Notes under the pieces: generated by a model | Seen by the model: the letters and a program-made list of their open reading frames with translations, nothing else | Databases searched by the model: none | Told to the model about the DNA's origin: nothing | Part shown: piece by piece, positions 45,659-55,343 of the stretch | Layout: the number at the start of each line of letters is the position of its first letter | Position numbering within the stretch: the first letter of the stretch is position 1 | Assembly (NCBI GenBank): GCA_020629715.1 | Contig: JAHDCU010000002.1 | Span: forward strand, 62,001-126,000 | Origin: Saprospiraceae bacterium | GTDB lineage: Bacteria > Bacteroidota > Bacteroidia > Chitinophagales > Saprospiraceae | Reading direction: 5' to 3' | DNA length: 64,000 nucleotides | Translations under genes and position numbers: made by a program

Positions 45659-47121
45659 TGATCAATTCTGGAGTAGTTATCAATATACTTGGCGCATTAT
45701 TGACCATTCTTGCTGCATTTATGCTCATTTCACTACCCTTCTCGTTTTATTATCAAGCAGAGGATAGCATATATTTACTTTCAGCCTCTTGTACTACATT
45801 CGCTATAGGTGCAACGGCTTGGTACTTCAGTAAGGATCGTAGTAAGAAAATAGGAAAACGAGAAGGATTTTTAATTGTAAGTCTGGGATGGCTTACTGTA
45901 GCACTGTTTAGTGCTCTACCCTATTGGTTTAGCGGAGTTTTATCAGATTTTTCCAATGCATTTTTTGAAAGTGTATCAGGATTAACTACTACAGGCGCAT
46001 CAGTCATCAATGACATCGAGATTGTACCAAAAGGAATTTTATTCTGGAGAAGTCTCACCCAATGGTTAGGTGGTATGGGTATAATCGTACTCACTGTAGC
46101 ATTATTTCCACTTTTGGGAATTGGTGGTGTTGAGCTTTTCGTGGCTGAAGCACCTGGACCTACATCTGATAAAATTCATCCACGTATAAAGGAAACTGCG
46201 AAGCGACTTTGGTACATTTACGTAGGTCTCACAGCACTGCTTATTGTACTATTAAAGCTTAACGGCATGTCCGTTTATGATGCTATTAATCATGGGCTAA
46301 CAACTATGGCCACTGGTGGATTCTCGACTAAAAATGCTAGCATAGCATACTTTCAAAATCCAGTAATACATTATCTTATCGCTGGCTTCATGTTTATTGC
46401 AGGGATCAACTATACGGTAATCTATTATAGTATTAAAGGAAATTTTAGAAGAGTTTGGAACAGTGATGAATTTAAAACATATATCTTTTTGATTTTTAGT
46501 TTGACCATGCTCGTAGCTCTAATTGTTTATCACTCCACAGGTCAGGGAGTAGAACAATCTTTCCGTGAGGGGCTCTTTCAGATCACATCAATTATTACGA
46601 CCACAGGCTTTGTATCCGCAGACTATACTTCATGGACACCTTTTATAACGATCTTATTTTTCATACTTCTCTTTGTTGGTGCAAGTGCGGGTTCTACAAG
46701 TGGAGGTATCAAAATCATACGTCATCTCGTGATCTTTAAAAATACCATACTTGAGCTTAAGAGACTGCTGCATCCCAAAGCTATCATCAGAATGAAAGTG
46801 GATAAAAAAATAGTAGCTCCAAGAGTATTGACTCATATCCTGGTTTTCTTACTACTGTACATGATTTTATTCATCATTGGATCGATGATCATGACCGTTG
46901 TACTTTCAGATTTCGATCAACCCTTACTGACTGCTATTGGTGCCGTGGCTACTTCTCTTGGTAATGTCGGACCATCAATCGCTGAGCTAGGGCCTTTAGA
47001 TAACTTTTCTGCAGTTCCAACCTCTGGTAAATGGGTACTTATATCTTTGATGCTACTGGGACGACTAGAGTTATTTACCATCTTGATCCTATTTACACCT
47101 TATTTCTGGCGAATCAATTGA
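45658..47121 (+). CDS. trkH: Trk potassium-uptake channel TrkH
   Basis: 487 aa integral membrane protein with about ten helices plus pore loops. The selectivity-filter region repeats are visible: SGLTTTGASVI, TTMATGGFSTKN, SIITTTGFVSADY and GAVATSLGNVGPS. LGGMGIIVLTVALFPLLGIGGVELFVAEAPGP is the family signature. It forms a dimeric K+ channel/transporter in the inner membrane with TrkA. It is translationally coupled to trkA. Confidence 0.94.
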   Translation: MINSGVVINILGALLTILAAFMLISLPFSFYYQAEDSIYLLSASCTTFAIGATAWYFSKDRSKKIGKREGFLIVSLGWLTVALFSALPYWFSGVLSDFSNAFFESVSGLTTTGASVINDIEIVPKGILFWRSLTQWLGGMGIIVLTVALFPLLGIGGVELFVAEAPGPTSDKIHPRIKETAKRLWYIYVGLTALLIVLLKLNGMSVYDAINHGLTTMATGGFSTKNASIAYFQNPVIHYLIAGFMFIAGINYTVIYYSIKGNFRRVWNSDEFKTYIFLIFSLTMLVALIVYHSTGQGVEQSFREGLFQITSIITTTGFVSADYTSWTPFITILFFILLFVGASAGSTSGGIKIIRHLVIFKNTILELKRLLHPKAIIRMKVDKKIVAPRVLTHILVFLLLYMILFIIGSMIMTVVLSDFDQPLLTAIGAVATSLGNVGPSIAELGPLDNFSAVPTSGKWVLISLMLLGRLELFTILILFTPYFWRIN

Positions 47122-47148
47122 TAGTTATTCGAATAGTTAGATAACTAT
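47121..47148. terminator. AT-rich inverted repeat between convergent trkH and nth
   Basis: ATAGTTAT (47121-47128) and ATAACTAT (47141-47148) are exact complements around a 12-nt loop. They overlap the ends of both convergent genes. A weak bidirectional termination signal is possible; the low GC content makes it uncertain. Confidence 0.3.
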
Positions 47149-47780
47149 TTAAACAACGTCGCCCGCCCATACTTCGAGCATATCGGACAAGCATGTGGAT
47201 CATGACTACGTGCTGGGCAATACTCTCTTCCGAAAAAGATGATTTGTAGATGTAGCTTATTCCAAAGCTCTTTGGGGAATAGTCGCTTGAGGTCTTTCTC
47301 CGTCTTTTCTACGTTTTTGCCCGTACTAAGCTTCCATCGATAAGCCAGTCTATGGATATGGGTATCCACTGGAAAAGCTGGCACTCCAAATGCTTGGGAC
47401 ATCACTACACCCGCGGTCTTATGCCCTACTCCTGGTAATCGCTCTAGTGCTTCCATATCCGCAGGAACTTCTCCGTTATGCTCTTCCAATAGTATATGAG
47501 ATAGCTGGTGTATAGCCTTGGATTTACGAGGAGATAATCCGCAAGGGCGTATGATTTGTCTGATTTGCTCTACCTCTAGCTGACTCATTGCGAGAGGATT
47601 ATCCGCAAGAGCAAAGAGATGAGGAGTTACGATATTGACTCGTGCATCCGTGCATTGAGCACTTAATAGTACAGCAATCAATAAGGTATATGGATCAGTA
47701 TGATCAAGAGGTACAGGAGTCTCTGGATAATATCCTTCTAACATCTCAGCGATGTCATTGGCGATCTCTTGTTTCGTCAT
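47145..47780 (-). CDS. nth: endonuclease III
   Basis: 211 aa. The helix-hairpin-helix LPGVGHKTAGVVMSQAFG carries the catalytic Lys, and FPVDTHIHRLAYRW the catalytic Asp. ALLLSAQ-like LLIAVLLSAQCTDARVN is near residues 29-45. The C-terminal iron-sulphur loop is EYCPARSHDPHACPICSKYG: Cys-x9-Cys-x2-Cys, with no fourth Cys before the end, unlike the Cx6Cx2Cx5C of E. coli Nth. The cluster may be absent or ligated differently. It excises oxidised pyrimidines and nicks abasic sites. It is the last gene of the rluA-family/acyl-CoA reductase operon (8-bp gap). Confidence 0.92.
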   Translation of the reverse strand: MTKQEIANDIAEMLEGYYPETPVPLDHTDPYTLLIAVLLSAQCTDARVNIVTPHLFALADNPLAMSQLEVEQIRQIIRPCGLSPRKSKAIHQLSHILLEEHNGEVPADMEALERLPGVGHKTAGVVMSQAFGVPAFPVDTHIHRLAYRWKLSTGKNVEKTEKDLKRLFPKELWNKLHLQIIFFGREYCPARSHDPHACPICSKYGRATLFK

Positions 47781-47788
47781 GATCAGTA

Positions 47789-48802
47789 TTATAGATTGGT
47801 CAAAAATTGCATAGTATCAACGCCGTCCGCATAGTCGTTTATTGCTGGTTTTTGAGCTTCACCAAATGCGAAATAATCTACTCCTAGTTCAGCATGACTA
47901 CTTACAATACATTGTATTTCTTGATCCTTTTCGATAAGATGACGATTGAGTTCTTTGATATCGGTATAGTACTCGTAATGTACTGTAGCAATCCGACTGG
48001 GAATCATTGGATCTTCTTTCAAGAGCAAACATGAGTTTTGCAAAAACTCAACCTTGTTCAGCAACCAGAGCGCCAAGGTATAATCGTAGTTATTGCGATA
48101 TTTATTGTGATTAGCAAGGTTCTTATTCCTATCCAAATGTTCCATCAACTTGCTGATATCATATCCTTCTGGCAGATACAGTTTGGATACATTTCGGCAA
48201 CCTAATCCGAAATATTGAAATATGTCAATAGCTAAATTATCTAGTTCAGTCTCTGACTCTTCTCCAGATAATACCGCTACCGCATTTCTGTTTTTTCTAA
48301 AGATATGCGGGTATTTCCCAAAATATTGATCAAAATAAAGCGATGCATTATTAGACCCTGTAGCGATGACGGCATCAAAGTCCTTGAGGCGCTCTACGAT
48401 TTGAAAAGATTGTTCAAATCCCGGATATGCTAGCTCTCCTTGCTTCAACAATAGCGGAATTAAAATAGCATCTTTGTCGCTTAGCTTGATCTTAGCTAGA
48501 TTACCACTTAAAATCACACAAAGTATATCATGAAAACCGACACAAGGGATATTGCCGGCAAGCACTAGACCTATCGCTTTCTGTTGATCTGATATCGTAT
48601 AGTTACTTGCAAATTGATGAAGCTTACTCGCATCTAGAAATGCCTTAGTAATCGCTTCCAATGATAACCAAACATTATCTTCCGTAAACCATCTATTCTT
48701 TAAAACTGAAAGCTTAACCGCTTGAGTCAGCTGTTCATCTTTAGCTAAGATGTATTTGCCAATGTGAGAAAAAGCCTTTATTCTATTCGTAAGATCCAGC
48801 AT
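47789..48802 (-). CDS. LuxC-family acyl-CoA reductase
   Basis: 337 aa. The sequence matches the LuxC/acyl-CoA reductase family as found in Bacteroidota: LVLAGNIPCVGFHDILCVILSGN near residues 75-97, AVIATGSNNASLYFDQYF, FRKNRNAVAVLSG and FGLGCRNVSKLYLPEGYD with the presumed catalytic Cys. These NADPH enzymes reduce acyl-CoA to aldehyde. It is shorter than true LuxC (about 480 aa) because the N-terminal part is missing, which is usual for this group. Its start overlaps the stop of the pseudouridine synthase gene by one base (TAATG). Confidence 0.85.
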   Translation of the reverse strand: MLDLTNRIKAFSHIGKYILAKDEQLTQAVKLSVLKNRWFTEDNVWLSLEAITKAFLDASKLHQFASNYTISDQQKAIGLVLAGNIPCVGFHDILCVILSGNLAKIKLSDKDAILIPLLLKQGELAYPGFEQSFQIVERLKDFDAVIATGSNNASLYFDQYFGKYPHIFRKNRNAVAVLSGEESETELDNLAIDIFQYFGLGCRNVSKLYLPEGYDISKLMEHLDRNKNLANHNKYRNNYDYTLALWLLNKVEFLQNSCLLLKEDPMIPSRIATVHYEYYTDIKELNRHLIEKDQEIQCIVSSHAELGVDYFAFGEAQKPAINDYADGVDTMQFLTNL

Positions 48803-49845
48803 TACATTTTAGCTTTTTTACTAGAAACGTAGTCGTGCCACTTGTTAACTACCTCTTGAAAGTCACTAGGTAGCTCTGCGGTAAAGTGCATATATTCCTT
48901 GGTAGACGGATGTACAAAACCTATGCTTTTGGCATGTAACGCTTGTCTAGGTAATAGTTTGAAACAGTTATTGACAAACTGCTTATACTTGGCATAGACG
49001 GTTCCTTTCTTGATAAATTGACCTCCGTAACGCTCATCATTAAAAAGCGGATGTCCTTTGTATTTCATATGTACCCTAATCTGGTGAGTTCGACCAGTCT
49101 CTAGTTTACATTTGACCAAACTTACGTAATACATATCTTTTAAAACCTCATAATGAGTCACCGCATGTTTTCCCTCATCTCCATCAGGAAATACCGTCAT
49201 TTGTAGACGTTCTTTGGGGTGTCGTCCAATATTGCCCTCGATAGTACCTTTGTCATCATCAAATGCTCCCCATATCAACGCAATGTACTCTCTATCGATA
49301 CTGTGATCAAAAAACTGCTTTGCCAGCTCTGTCATGGCAAATTCAGTCTTGGCAATGAGCATGAGACCTGATGTATTTTTATCAATCCGATGTACGATGC
49401 CTGGACGATCAAGTTCATTACCTTCTTTAACTGGTAAGTCCATGTTTTTAAAATAGTGAGCCAGTCCATTAACCAAAGTGCCCGTTTCATTACCGATACC
49501 AGGGTGAACTACCAGACCAGGTGGCTTAAAGATCACCATAAGATCCTTATCCTCATATCGGATATCCAAGTCCATCTCCTCAGGTATTACACGATCGCCT
49601 AATCCTCTAGAAGGTGGTAATGCCAGATGAATATCTTCATTAGGACGTACTTTGTAGTTCGCTTTCACTGCTTTACCATTGATCGTTACAGCTCCCTCTT
49701 TGATACCGTTTTGGATTTTGTTTCGACTGACTTTTTCGAGTCTATCGAGTAAAAATTTATCAATGCGTATTGGCGATTGTCCAGGATCAGTCCTGATCAC
49801 CATTTCGTTGCTCTGCTCCCCATGTTCCGTGTGGTCCTCTTTCAT
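48802..49845 (-). CDS. RluA-family pseudouridine synthase (RluD-like, with S4 domain)
   Basis: 347 aa from ATG 49845 (MKEDHTEHGEQSNEMVIRTD); the frame extends to 49908, but a promoter box lies between. The N-terminal S4 RNA-binding domain is IRIDKFLLDRLEKVSRNKIQNGIKEG. The catalytic core has LVVHPGIGNETGTLVNGL and GIVHRIDKNTSGLMLIAKT with the catalytic Asp of HRIDKxTSG, then KLETGRTHQIRVHMKYKGHP. The domain order matches RluD, which modifies 23S rRNA helix 69, but RluC/RluD cannot be separated by eye. First gene of a three-gene operon with the acyl-CoA reductase and nth. Confidence 0.9.
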   Translation of the reverse strand: MKEDHTEHGEQSNEMVIRTDPGQSPIRIDKFLLDRLEKVSRNKIQNGIKEGAVTINGKAVKANYKVRPNEDIHLALPPSRGLGDRVIPEEMDLDIRYEDKDLMVIFKPPGLVVHPGIGNETGTLVNGLAHYFKNMDLPVKEGNELDRPGIVHRIDKNTSGLMLIAKTEFAMTELAKQFFDHSIDREYIALIWGAFDDDKGTIEGNIGRHPKERLQMTVFPDGDEGKHAVTHYEVLKDMYYVSLVKCKLETGRTHQIRVHMKYKGHPLFNDERYGGQFIKKGTVYAKYKQFVNNCFKLLPRQALHAKSIGFVHPSTKEYMHFTAELPSDFQEVVNKWHDYVSSKKAKM

Positions 49846-49851
49846 GTGTTG

Positions 49852-49859
49852 CAAAGATA
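49852..49859 (-). promoter_or_regulatory. -7 box of the rluA-family/acyl-CoA reductase/nth operon
   Basis: The minus strand reads TATCTTTG followed by CAACAC and the ATG, an exact consensus match with only 6 bp to the start at 49845. It implies a leaderless or very short-leader mRNA and supports that start. Confidence 0.55.
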
Positions 49860-49970
49860 TGCTTTGTTTTGAAACTCTCTTGATGAACCATCGAGGCTTA
49901 GAGGTCATAGAGCATTTCTAATAGTTAAATGCGGTTGGATTTCAAACTTTACTTAGACTTAGACCTAGAC

Positions 49971-50807
49971 TTAAACTTTAACTCGCTTAACCCACACATT
50001 ACCTATCAAACTCAAGATAATTATAAACATGGCTAAGATAGCTATCCAAGATTGGCTTTCGCCGAAAATCATCCAACCTGCTATAATCGTAAAGATGGCC
50101 TCAGCGTATTTAAATGGTGTAATGAGATTGGCTTCTGCATTTTGAAGTGCTTTAGTCATATAGACCTGTGCATAAAATCCGAATATACCCATCATAGATA
50201 CGATCAGCCATTCAATACCTTGGGGCATTACCCAATGAAATATACTCCACAATCCGCCGACCAAAAAGCAGGTACACATGAAATAGTTCACAACAATGAC
50301 GGGATGCTCAGTCTTACCAATTTTTCTAATAATGACATATACTCCACCACTAAATATTGCAGTCACCATTGACCACCCTAATGCCGTGGTACTGATACGT
50401 ACATCAAAGCCCTTGAGTAAAGCAACACCAATGAATGCTGATATGAAAAATACCCATTGCCATTTCCTAACTTTCTCTCCCAGAAATATTATGGCTAGTA
50501 CAGCAGCAGCAATCGGCGATAAATACCGCAAGGATACCGCCGAAGCCATCGGCATTAACTGTAGAGTTTTGTAAAAAATAGCCATGGATGTAAGTCCGAC
50601 AATGGATCTCAATAAAAGTATTGAAGGACGATTACCTACAATAGAAAGATTTAATCTATAGATCAAAATCAATCCACAAATCACAGAACCCATGGCTCGA
50701 AAGAAGACTAGCTGCATCGTTCCAAAATGATCAACGAATCGGATACAAGCATTGAGCGCTGTAAATAGCGCTGCAGAAATAATCATATAGCCAATGGCCT
50801 TTTTCAT
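49971..50807 (-). CDS. DMT/EamA-family transporter
   Basis: 278 aa from ATG 50807 (MKKAIGYMIISAALFTALN); the extra three codons upstream start with TTG. About ten transmembrane helices in two EamA halves are visible (AVSLRYLSPIAAAVLAIIFLGEKV for the first signature; NLITPFKYAEAIFTIIAGWMIFGE for the second). These are inner-membrane exporters of metabolites, with substrate undefined. An upstream GTCCTTTG on this strand 6 bp before the ATG weakly resembles a -7 box. It diverges from the RND operon. Confidence 0.88.
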   Translation of the reverse strand: MKKAIGYMIISAALFTALNACIRFVDHFGTMQLVFFRAMGSVICGLILIYRLNLSIVGNRPSILLLRSIVGLTSMAIFYKTLQLMPMASAVSLRYLSPIAAAVLAIIFLGEKVRKWQWVFFISAFIGVALLKGFDVRISTTALGWSMVTAIFSGGVYVIIRKIGKTEHPVIVVNYFMCTCFLVGGLWSIFHWVMPQGIEWLIVSMMGIFGFYAQVYMTKALQNAEANLITPFKYAEAIFTIIAGWMIFGESQSWIAILAMFIIILSLIGNVWVKRVKV

Positions 50808-50987
50808 AGTATGCAAAGGACGTCAATCTAACGGAAGTAAACAAAGTGATCACATGTGAGTATAGAAGCTTGCTGAAGAGATGAACTTTTACCCCCATAT
50901 TTCGTACTGATTAGGTGTCTAAACATGTATTCCTATAAAACACCCCTGATTTGGCGTGATGATACATGGAAATAAATAGAAAAAACT

Positions 50988-52103
50988 ATGACTAAACGAC
51001 AATGGATCATCTCGATCGTCAGCTCTATCATCATCGTATTGATAGGTGCAGGAGTTTCTCAAATGTTGAGCAAGCAAAAAGAAAGTACGATCTCAAAGTC
51101 CTCTAAAGGTGAATCGATCAGAACTGTACAATTAGAGCAATTTCCTGCCAAAACTAGAAATGCTGTAATATCAATTGATGGAAGAGTAACGGCTATCGAA
51201 AAAATAAATGTTGCAGCAGAAGTTTCTGGAAGATTGAGTAGTGGAATAAAGTCTTATAAAAATGGCTCTTACTTCAATAAAGGTGATTTACTCTTTCAAA
51301 TAGAGTCCAAGGATGAAGTACTCAATTTGAAGGCAGCAAAGGCACAGTTATACTCGGCGATTACACAGGCGATGCCGGATATCAAGTTTGATTTCCCCGA
51401 ATCGTTTAACGCTTGGAAAGCATATTTAGATCAATTTGACTATGATAAACCACTGAGTCCTCTACCAAAAGCTCAGACAGTACAAGAGAATTATTTCATA
51501 GGTGGTCGATCGATCCCTAATCAATATTTCAGCATTAAAAGTCAAGAAGAACGGTTAAAAGACTTCAATATCTATGCGCCATTTTCAGGGGTATTCTTAT
51601 CAGTCAATGCATTTCCAGGTAGTCTCGTTACACCCGGCGTTAATCTCGGCCAGATCATGAATACTAGTCGTTACGAGATGGTCTCTCCCCTATCTGCTGA
51701 AGAAATGTCTTTAGTAAAAACAGGGCAAAAAGTAAGTCTTCGGGACGAATCCACAGGTCAAGAATATATAGGTACGATAAGCAGATTTAGTAGACAGATA
51801 GATCAGACCACGCAGAGTATCCCAATGTATATCAGCGTATCGGGTAAAGGGCTGCGAGATGGGATGTACCTAAAGGGATCAATCAACGGAAAGGAAGTGA
51901 ATGGACTTTCTAAAATTCCAAAAACAGCCATCATCAATCAAAATGAGCTTTATGTGGCCAAGGATAGTTCTATTCAAAAAATAGATATCGAGGTCAAAAG
52001 CTTTGAAGGTGACTCTGCTTTGGTGAGCGGCATATCACCTAATGATCGTATTGTGGTATCAAGTACGAATAACCTCTATGTAGGCCAAAAAGTAAATTAC
52101 TAG
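50988..52103 (+). CDS. RND efflux periplasmic adaptor (membrane fusion protein)
   Basis: 371 aa. An N-terminal membrane anchor (WIISIVSSIIIVLIGAGVS, residues 5-23) is followed by the lipoyl/barrel-sandwich region (VISIDGRVTAIEKINVAAEVSGRL), a short helical hairpin (LNLKAAKAQLYSA), the second lipoyl half (DFNIYAPFSGVFLSVNAFPGSLVTPG) and beta-barrel strands. The hairpin is short compared with AcrA. It links the inner-membrane pump to TolC. The pump gene begins 3 bp downstream. Confidence 0.9.
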   Translation: MTKRQWIISIVSSIIIVLIGAGVSQMLSKQKESTISKSSKGESIRTVQLEQFPAKTRNAVISIDGRVTAIEKINVAAEVSGRLSSGIKSYKNGSYFNKGDLLFQIESKDEVLNLKAAKAQLYSAITQAMPDIKFDFPESFNAWKAYLDQFDYDKPLSPLPKAQTVQENYFIGGRSIPNQYFSIKSQEERLKDFNIYAPFSGVFLSVNAFPGSLVTPGVNLGQIMNTSRYEMVSPLSAEEMSLVKTGQKVSLRDESTGQEYIGTISRFSRQIDQTTQSIPMYISVSGKGLRDGMYLKGSINGKEVNGLSKIPKTAIINQNELYVAKDSSIQKIDIEVKSFEGDSALVSGISPNDRIVVSSTNNLYVGQKVNY

Positions 52104-52106
52104 AGG

Positions 52107-55100
52107 ATGAAGAGTATTATCAATTTTTTCCTGCGTAATAACGTGGCGGCCAATCTTCTGATGGTATTCATATTCATTATGGGGATCGTTGGACTTTTAC
52201 AGATCAAAACGACCTTTTTCCCAGAGCAGCCTAGTAAGTTGATCAATATACAAGTGATCTACCCCGGTGCATCTCCTGAAGAAATGGAAGAGGGAGTCAC
52301 AACCAAAATAGAGGAAAACCTTATCGGCATTAAAGGTCTGAAACGAAGCACATCTACCTCTTCTGAAAATGCAGCTACGATTATTGTTGAGGCTCAAGAA
52401 GGCACGGACATGGACATCCTTTTACAAGATGTCAAAAATGCAGTAGATCGGATCAACTCCTTCCCCTCTTCCATGGAGCCTCCTGTAATCTATAAGCAAG
52501 AGCAGCTTAGTGCCGCCTATCAATTTGCGATCAGCGGTGATATGGACTTACGAGTATTGAAGCGGCTGGCACGAGGGATTGAAGATGATATCTTAGCCAT
52601 TAACGGCATCAGTAAGGTTGCTTTAGAAGGTTTTCCTGAAGAAGAGATCGAAATAGCCTTTAGAGAGCAAGATATGCGGGCGATTAATATCACTTTTAAT
52701 GAAGCTGTACAAGCTATATCTCAAACCAATATCCTAACTACAGGAGGTACGATCAAAACCAAAGCTGAAGACTTGCTGATTCGAGCCAAGAATAAACAAT
52801 ATTATGCAGATGAACTCCGCGATATTCCTGTCAGATCCAATGCCAATGGGGGAATCGTATATCTCCATCAAATTGCAGATATCAAAGATCGATGGGAAGA
52901 TTCGCCAGTTAGGAATTATGTCAATAATACGCCTTCCGTAAGTATCAATGTCTCCAATACACTTGATGAAGATATGTTCGGGGTATCGGACAGTGTCAAA
53001 GAATACTTGGAAGAGTTCAAAAAAGATCATCCTGAAGTGACGGTTACTGAAATCCGTGATGGTAAAGAGTATCTCAATCAAAGGATCAGTTTTATTAAAG
53101 AAAATGGACTTCTGGGATTCATAATCGTGTTGATCCTATTAGCCATGTTTTTAAATCTTCGCTTATCATTTTGGGTGGCACTAGCGATACCGATTTCTTT
53201 TGCGGGTATGTTTATGGTAGCTGGATTATTAGGGATTACCATAAATGTCATTTCCACATTCGGAATGATTGTAGTTATTGGGATATTGGTAGATGACGGT
53301 ATTGTCATTGCAGAAAACATCTATCAACACTACGAGCGAGGCTCGGGGCCTATGAAGGCAGCATTAGATGGTACGATGGAAGTATTACCTGCTGTAACAT
53401 CAGCCATTATCACAACCGTGGTTGCATTCTCGTCTTTCTTTTTCATTGACGGATTTCTTGGAGATGTATTTAAGGAATTAGCCATTGTAGTGATTTTCAC
53501 TTTAGTATTTTCTTTAGTGGAAGGAGCATTGATATTGCCTGCTCACATTGCACATTCAGAAGCCTTGAAAGAAGGACCGGAGAATACTAATCGTATCGGT
53601 AAGTTTTTTGAAAATATCATGGAGTTTCTGAAGACTAAATTCTACGGCCCCCTTTTGAAATTTAGTATGAAATATCCACTACCTACTTTGACCTTATGTA
53701 TTGCAGGATTACTAATAGTGGTCGGTGCATTTAGAGGTGGATTTATAAAAGGCACTTTCTTTCCTTTTGTACAGTCTGACAGTTTCCAAATATCCCTTGA
53801 ACTACCAGCGGGTGCCAGTGAATCTCAAATGTATCCTTTGACGGATTCTATCCAAAATGCTATCTGGATAGTCAATGATCAAATGACTGCAGAACACTTT
53901 ACAGATAGTATCGATTTGATCGAAAAGGTGGTGCTCAGCATGGGCCCATCTAGTTATAAAGCCAACTTGAGTATATACCTACGGGATGGAGAATCTAGAC
54001 CTGGTGTTACCAATAGAATGATCACAAATGCTATCAAAAAACAACTCGGACCGATCTATGAAGCAGAGAATCTGGTATTTGGATTAGGTAATATCTTCGG
54101 AGATCCTGTTTCTATATCACTGCTTGGAACCAATGCACAAGAGATTGCACTTGCCGTAGATGAGCTCAAATCAAGCTTAGCCAACATCTCAGAACTCACA
54201 GACATACAAGACAATAATCGAGAAGGTCTCAAAGAAGTGGAGCTTAGCCTAACACCTAAAGCTCACAATTTAGGAATTACCTTGGGCGAACTGATGCAAA
54301 ATATTAGACAAGGCTTCTTTGGAGCAGAGATACAACGACTACAACGGGGCGTAGATGAAGTCAAAGTATGGGTTAGATATGGAGAGTCAGATCGGTCGTC
54401 TTTGGATGATCTAGCCAATATGCGGTATCGGACCGCAGATGGTCGCTCTATTCCAGTATCAGAATTAGCCAATTTTGAAATCAAACGTGGTGTTATCACC
54501 ATCAATCACCTTGATGGGCGTAGAGAGATCAGGGTCACCGCAGATGTTAGTGATGATAAGGCTTCTGTGAGTGACATCAATAGTGATATTAACAGCGAAA
54601 TCTTACCAGCGATATTGAAAAAATATCCTTCCGTAAGTGTAGGTCTGGAAGGTCAAGCTAGATCTAATGCCGAGACTGCTGCCAGTATGCAGACGGTCAT
54701 GCCATTAATGTTCTTATGTATGTTTTTCATCATTGTACTCACTTTTAGTTCAGTCAGCCAAGCTATGATCGTTTTTATGTTGATTCCGTTTGGCTTCATT
54801 GGAGTTGGATTTGGTCATTGGTTTATGGATAAGCCTATCAGTCTCTTGTCGATACTCGGTGTGATAGCTTTGATTGGTATATTGGTTAATGATGCACTGG
54901 TATTCATATCCACCTTCAATGATAAAATCAAAGTTGGGGAGCGATTTAAAGATGCTTTATACGACACAGGAGTATCGAGATTTAGACCTATTTTACTGAC
55001 CACAATTACTACTGTAGCTGGGCTATTGCCTTTAATGTTAGAGAAAAGTGTCCAGGCTCAGTTTTTGATCCCGATGGCCATTTCGGTAGCCTTTGGTTTG

Positions 55101-55343
55101 ATGATTTCTACTTTCGTACTGCTGATTTTGATTCCTGCTTTGGTCGTAATCGCAAGTGACATCAGAGTGATGTCCATGTCATTATGGACAGGTAATCAAT
55201 TTACACGAGCTGAAGCTGAGCCAGCCCATCCATCAAGACAAATGCCTTGGTTGATTACGTTATTACTAGCCATTGCAACCCTGGCTGCCATAGGAATGGT
55301 CACTTATGCATCTATTACCTTATCAAATCTAATCTTCTCATGA
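52107..55343 (+). CDS. RND-family efflux pump, inner-membrane permease
   Basis: 1078 aa, the AcrB/HAE-RND architecture with two transmembrane bundles and two large periplasmic loops. Seen: NFFLRNNVAANLLMVFIFIMG start, IYPGASPEEMEEGVTTKIEENL, TM4 proton-relay VVIGILVDDGIVIAENIYQHYERG with the Asp pair, and LGVIALIGILVNDALVFISTFND in TM10. PILLTTITTVAGLLPLM is the typical second-half signature. It exports small molecules using proton-motive force. The divergence from AcrB is large, so no drug specificity is given. The TolC gene overlaps by 4 bp. Confidence 0.93.
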   Translation: MKSIINFFLRNNVAANLLMVFIFIMGIVGLLQIKTTFFPEQPSKLINIQVIYPGASPEEMEEGVTTKIEENLIGIKGLKRSTSTSSENAATIIVEAQEGTDMDILLQDVKNAVDRINSFPSSMEPPVIYKQEQLSAAYQFAISGDMDLRVLKRLARGIEDDILAINGISKVALEGFPEEEIEIAFREQDMRAINITFNEAVQAISQTNILTTGGTIKTKAEDLLIRAKNKQYYADELRDIPVRSNANGGIVYLHQIADIKDRWEDSPVRNYVNNTPSVSINVSNTLDEDMFGVSDSVKEYLEEFKKDHPEVTVTEIRDGKEYLNQRISFIKENGLLGFIIVLILLAMFLNLRLSFWVALAIPISFAGMFMVAGLLGITINVISTFGMIVVIGILVDDGIVIAENIYQHYERGSGPMKAALDGTMEVLPAVTSAIITTVVAFSSFFFIDGFLGDVFKELAIVVIFTLVFSLVEGALILPAHIAHSEALKEGPENTNRIGKFFENIMEFLKTKFYGPLLKFSMKYPLPTLTLCIAGLLIVVGAFRGGFIKGTFFPFVQSDSFQISLELPAGASESQMYPLTDSIQNAIWIVNDQMTAEHFTDSIDLIEKVVLSMGPSSYKANLSIYLRDGESRPGVTNRMITNAIKKQLGPIYEAENLVFGLGNIFGDPVSISLLGTNAQEIALAVDELKSSLANISELTDIQDNNREGLKEVELSLTPKAHNLGITLGELMQNIRQGFFGAEIQRLQRGVDEVKVWVRYGESDRSSLDDLANMRYRTADGRSIPVSELANFEIKRGVITINHLDGRREIRVTADVSDDKASVSDINSDINSEILPAILKKYPSVSVGLEGQARSNAETAASMQTVMPLMFLCMFFIIVLTFSSVSQAMIVFMLIPFGFIGVGFGHWFMDKPISLLSILGVIALIGILVNDALVFISTFNDKIKVGERFKDALYDTGVSRFRPILLTTITTVAGLLPLMLEKSVQAQFLIPMAISVAFGLMISTFVLLILIPALVVIASDIRVMSMSLWTGNQFTRAEAEPAHPSRQMPWLITLLLAIATLAAIGMVTYASITLSNLIFS

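Noticed and set aside
50296-50574. 92-aa + strand ORF inside the DMT transporter gene
   Set aside because: Antisense shadow; the opposite strand encodes clear EamA membrane helices.
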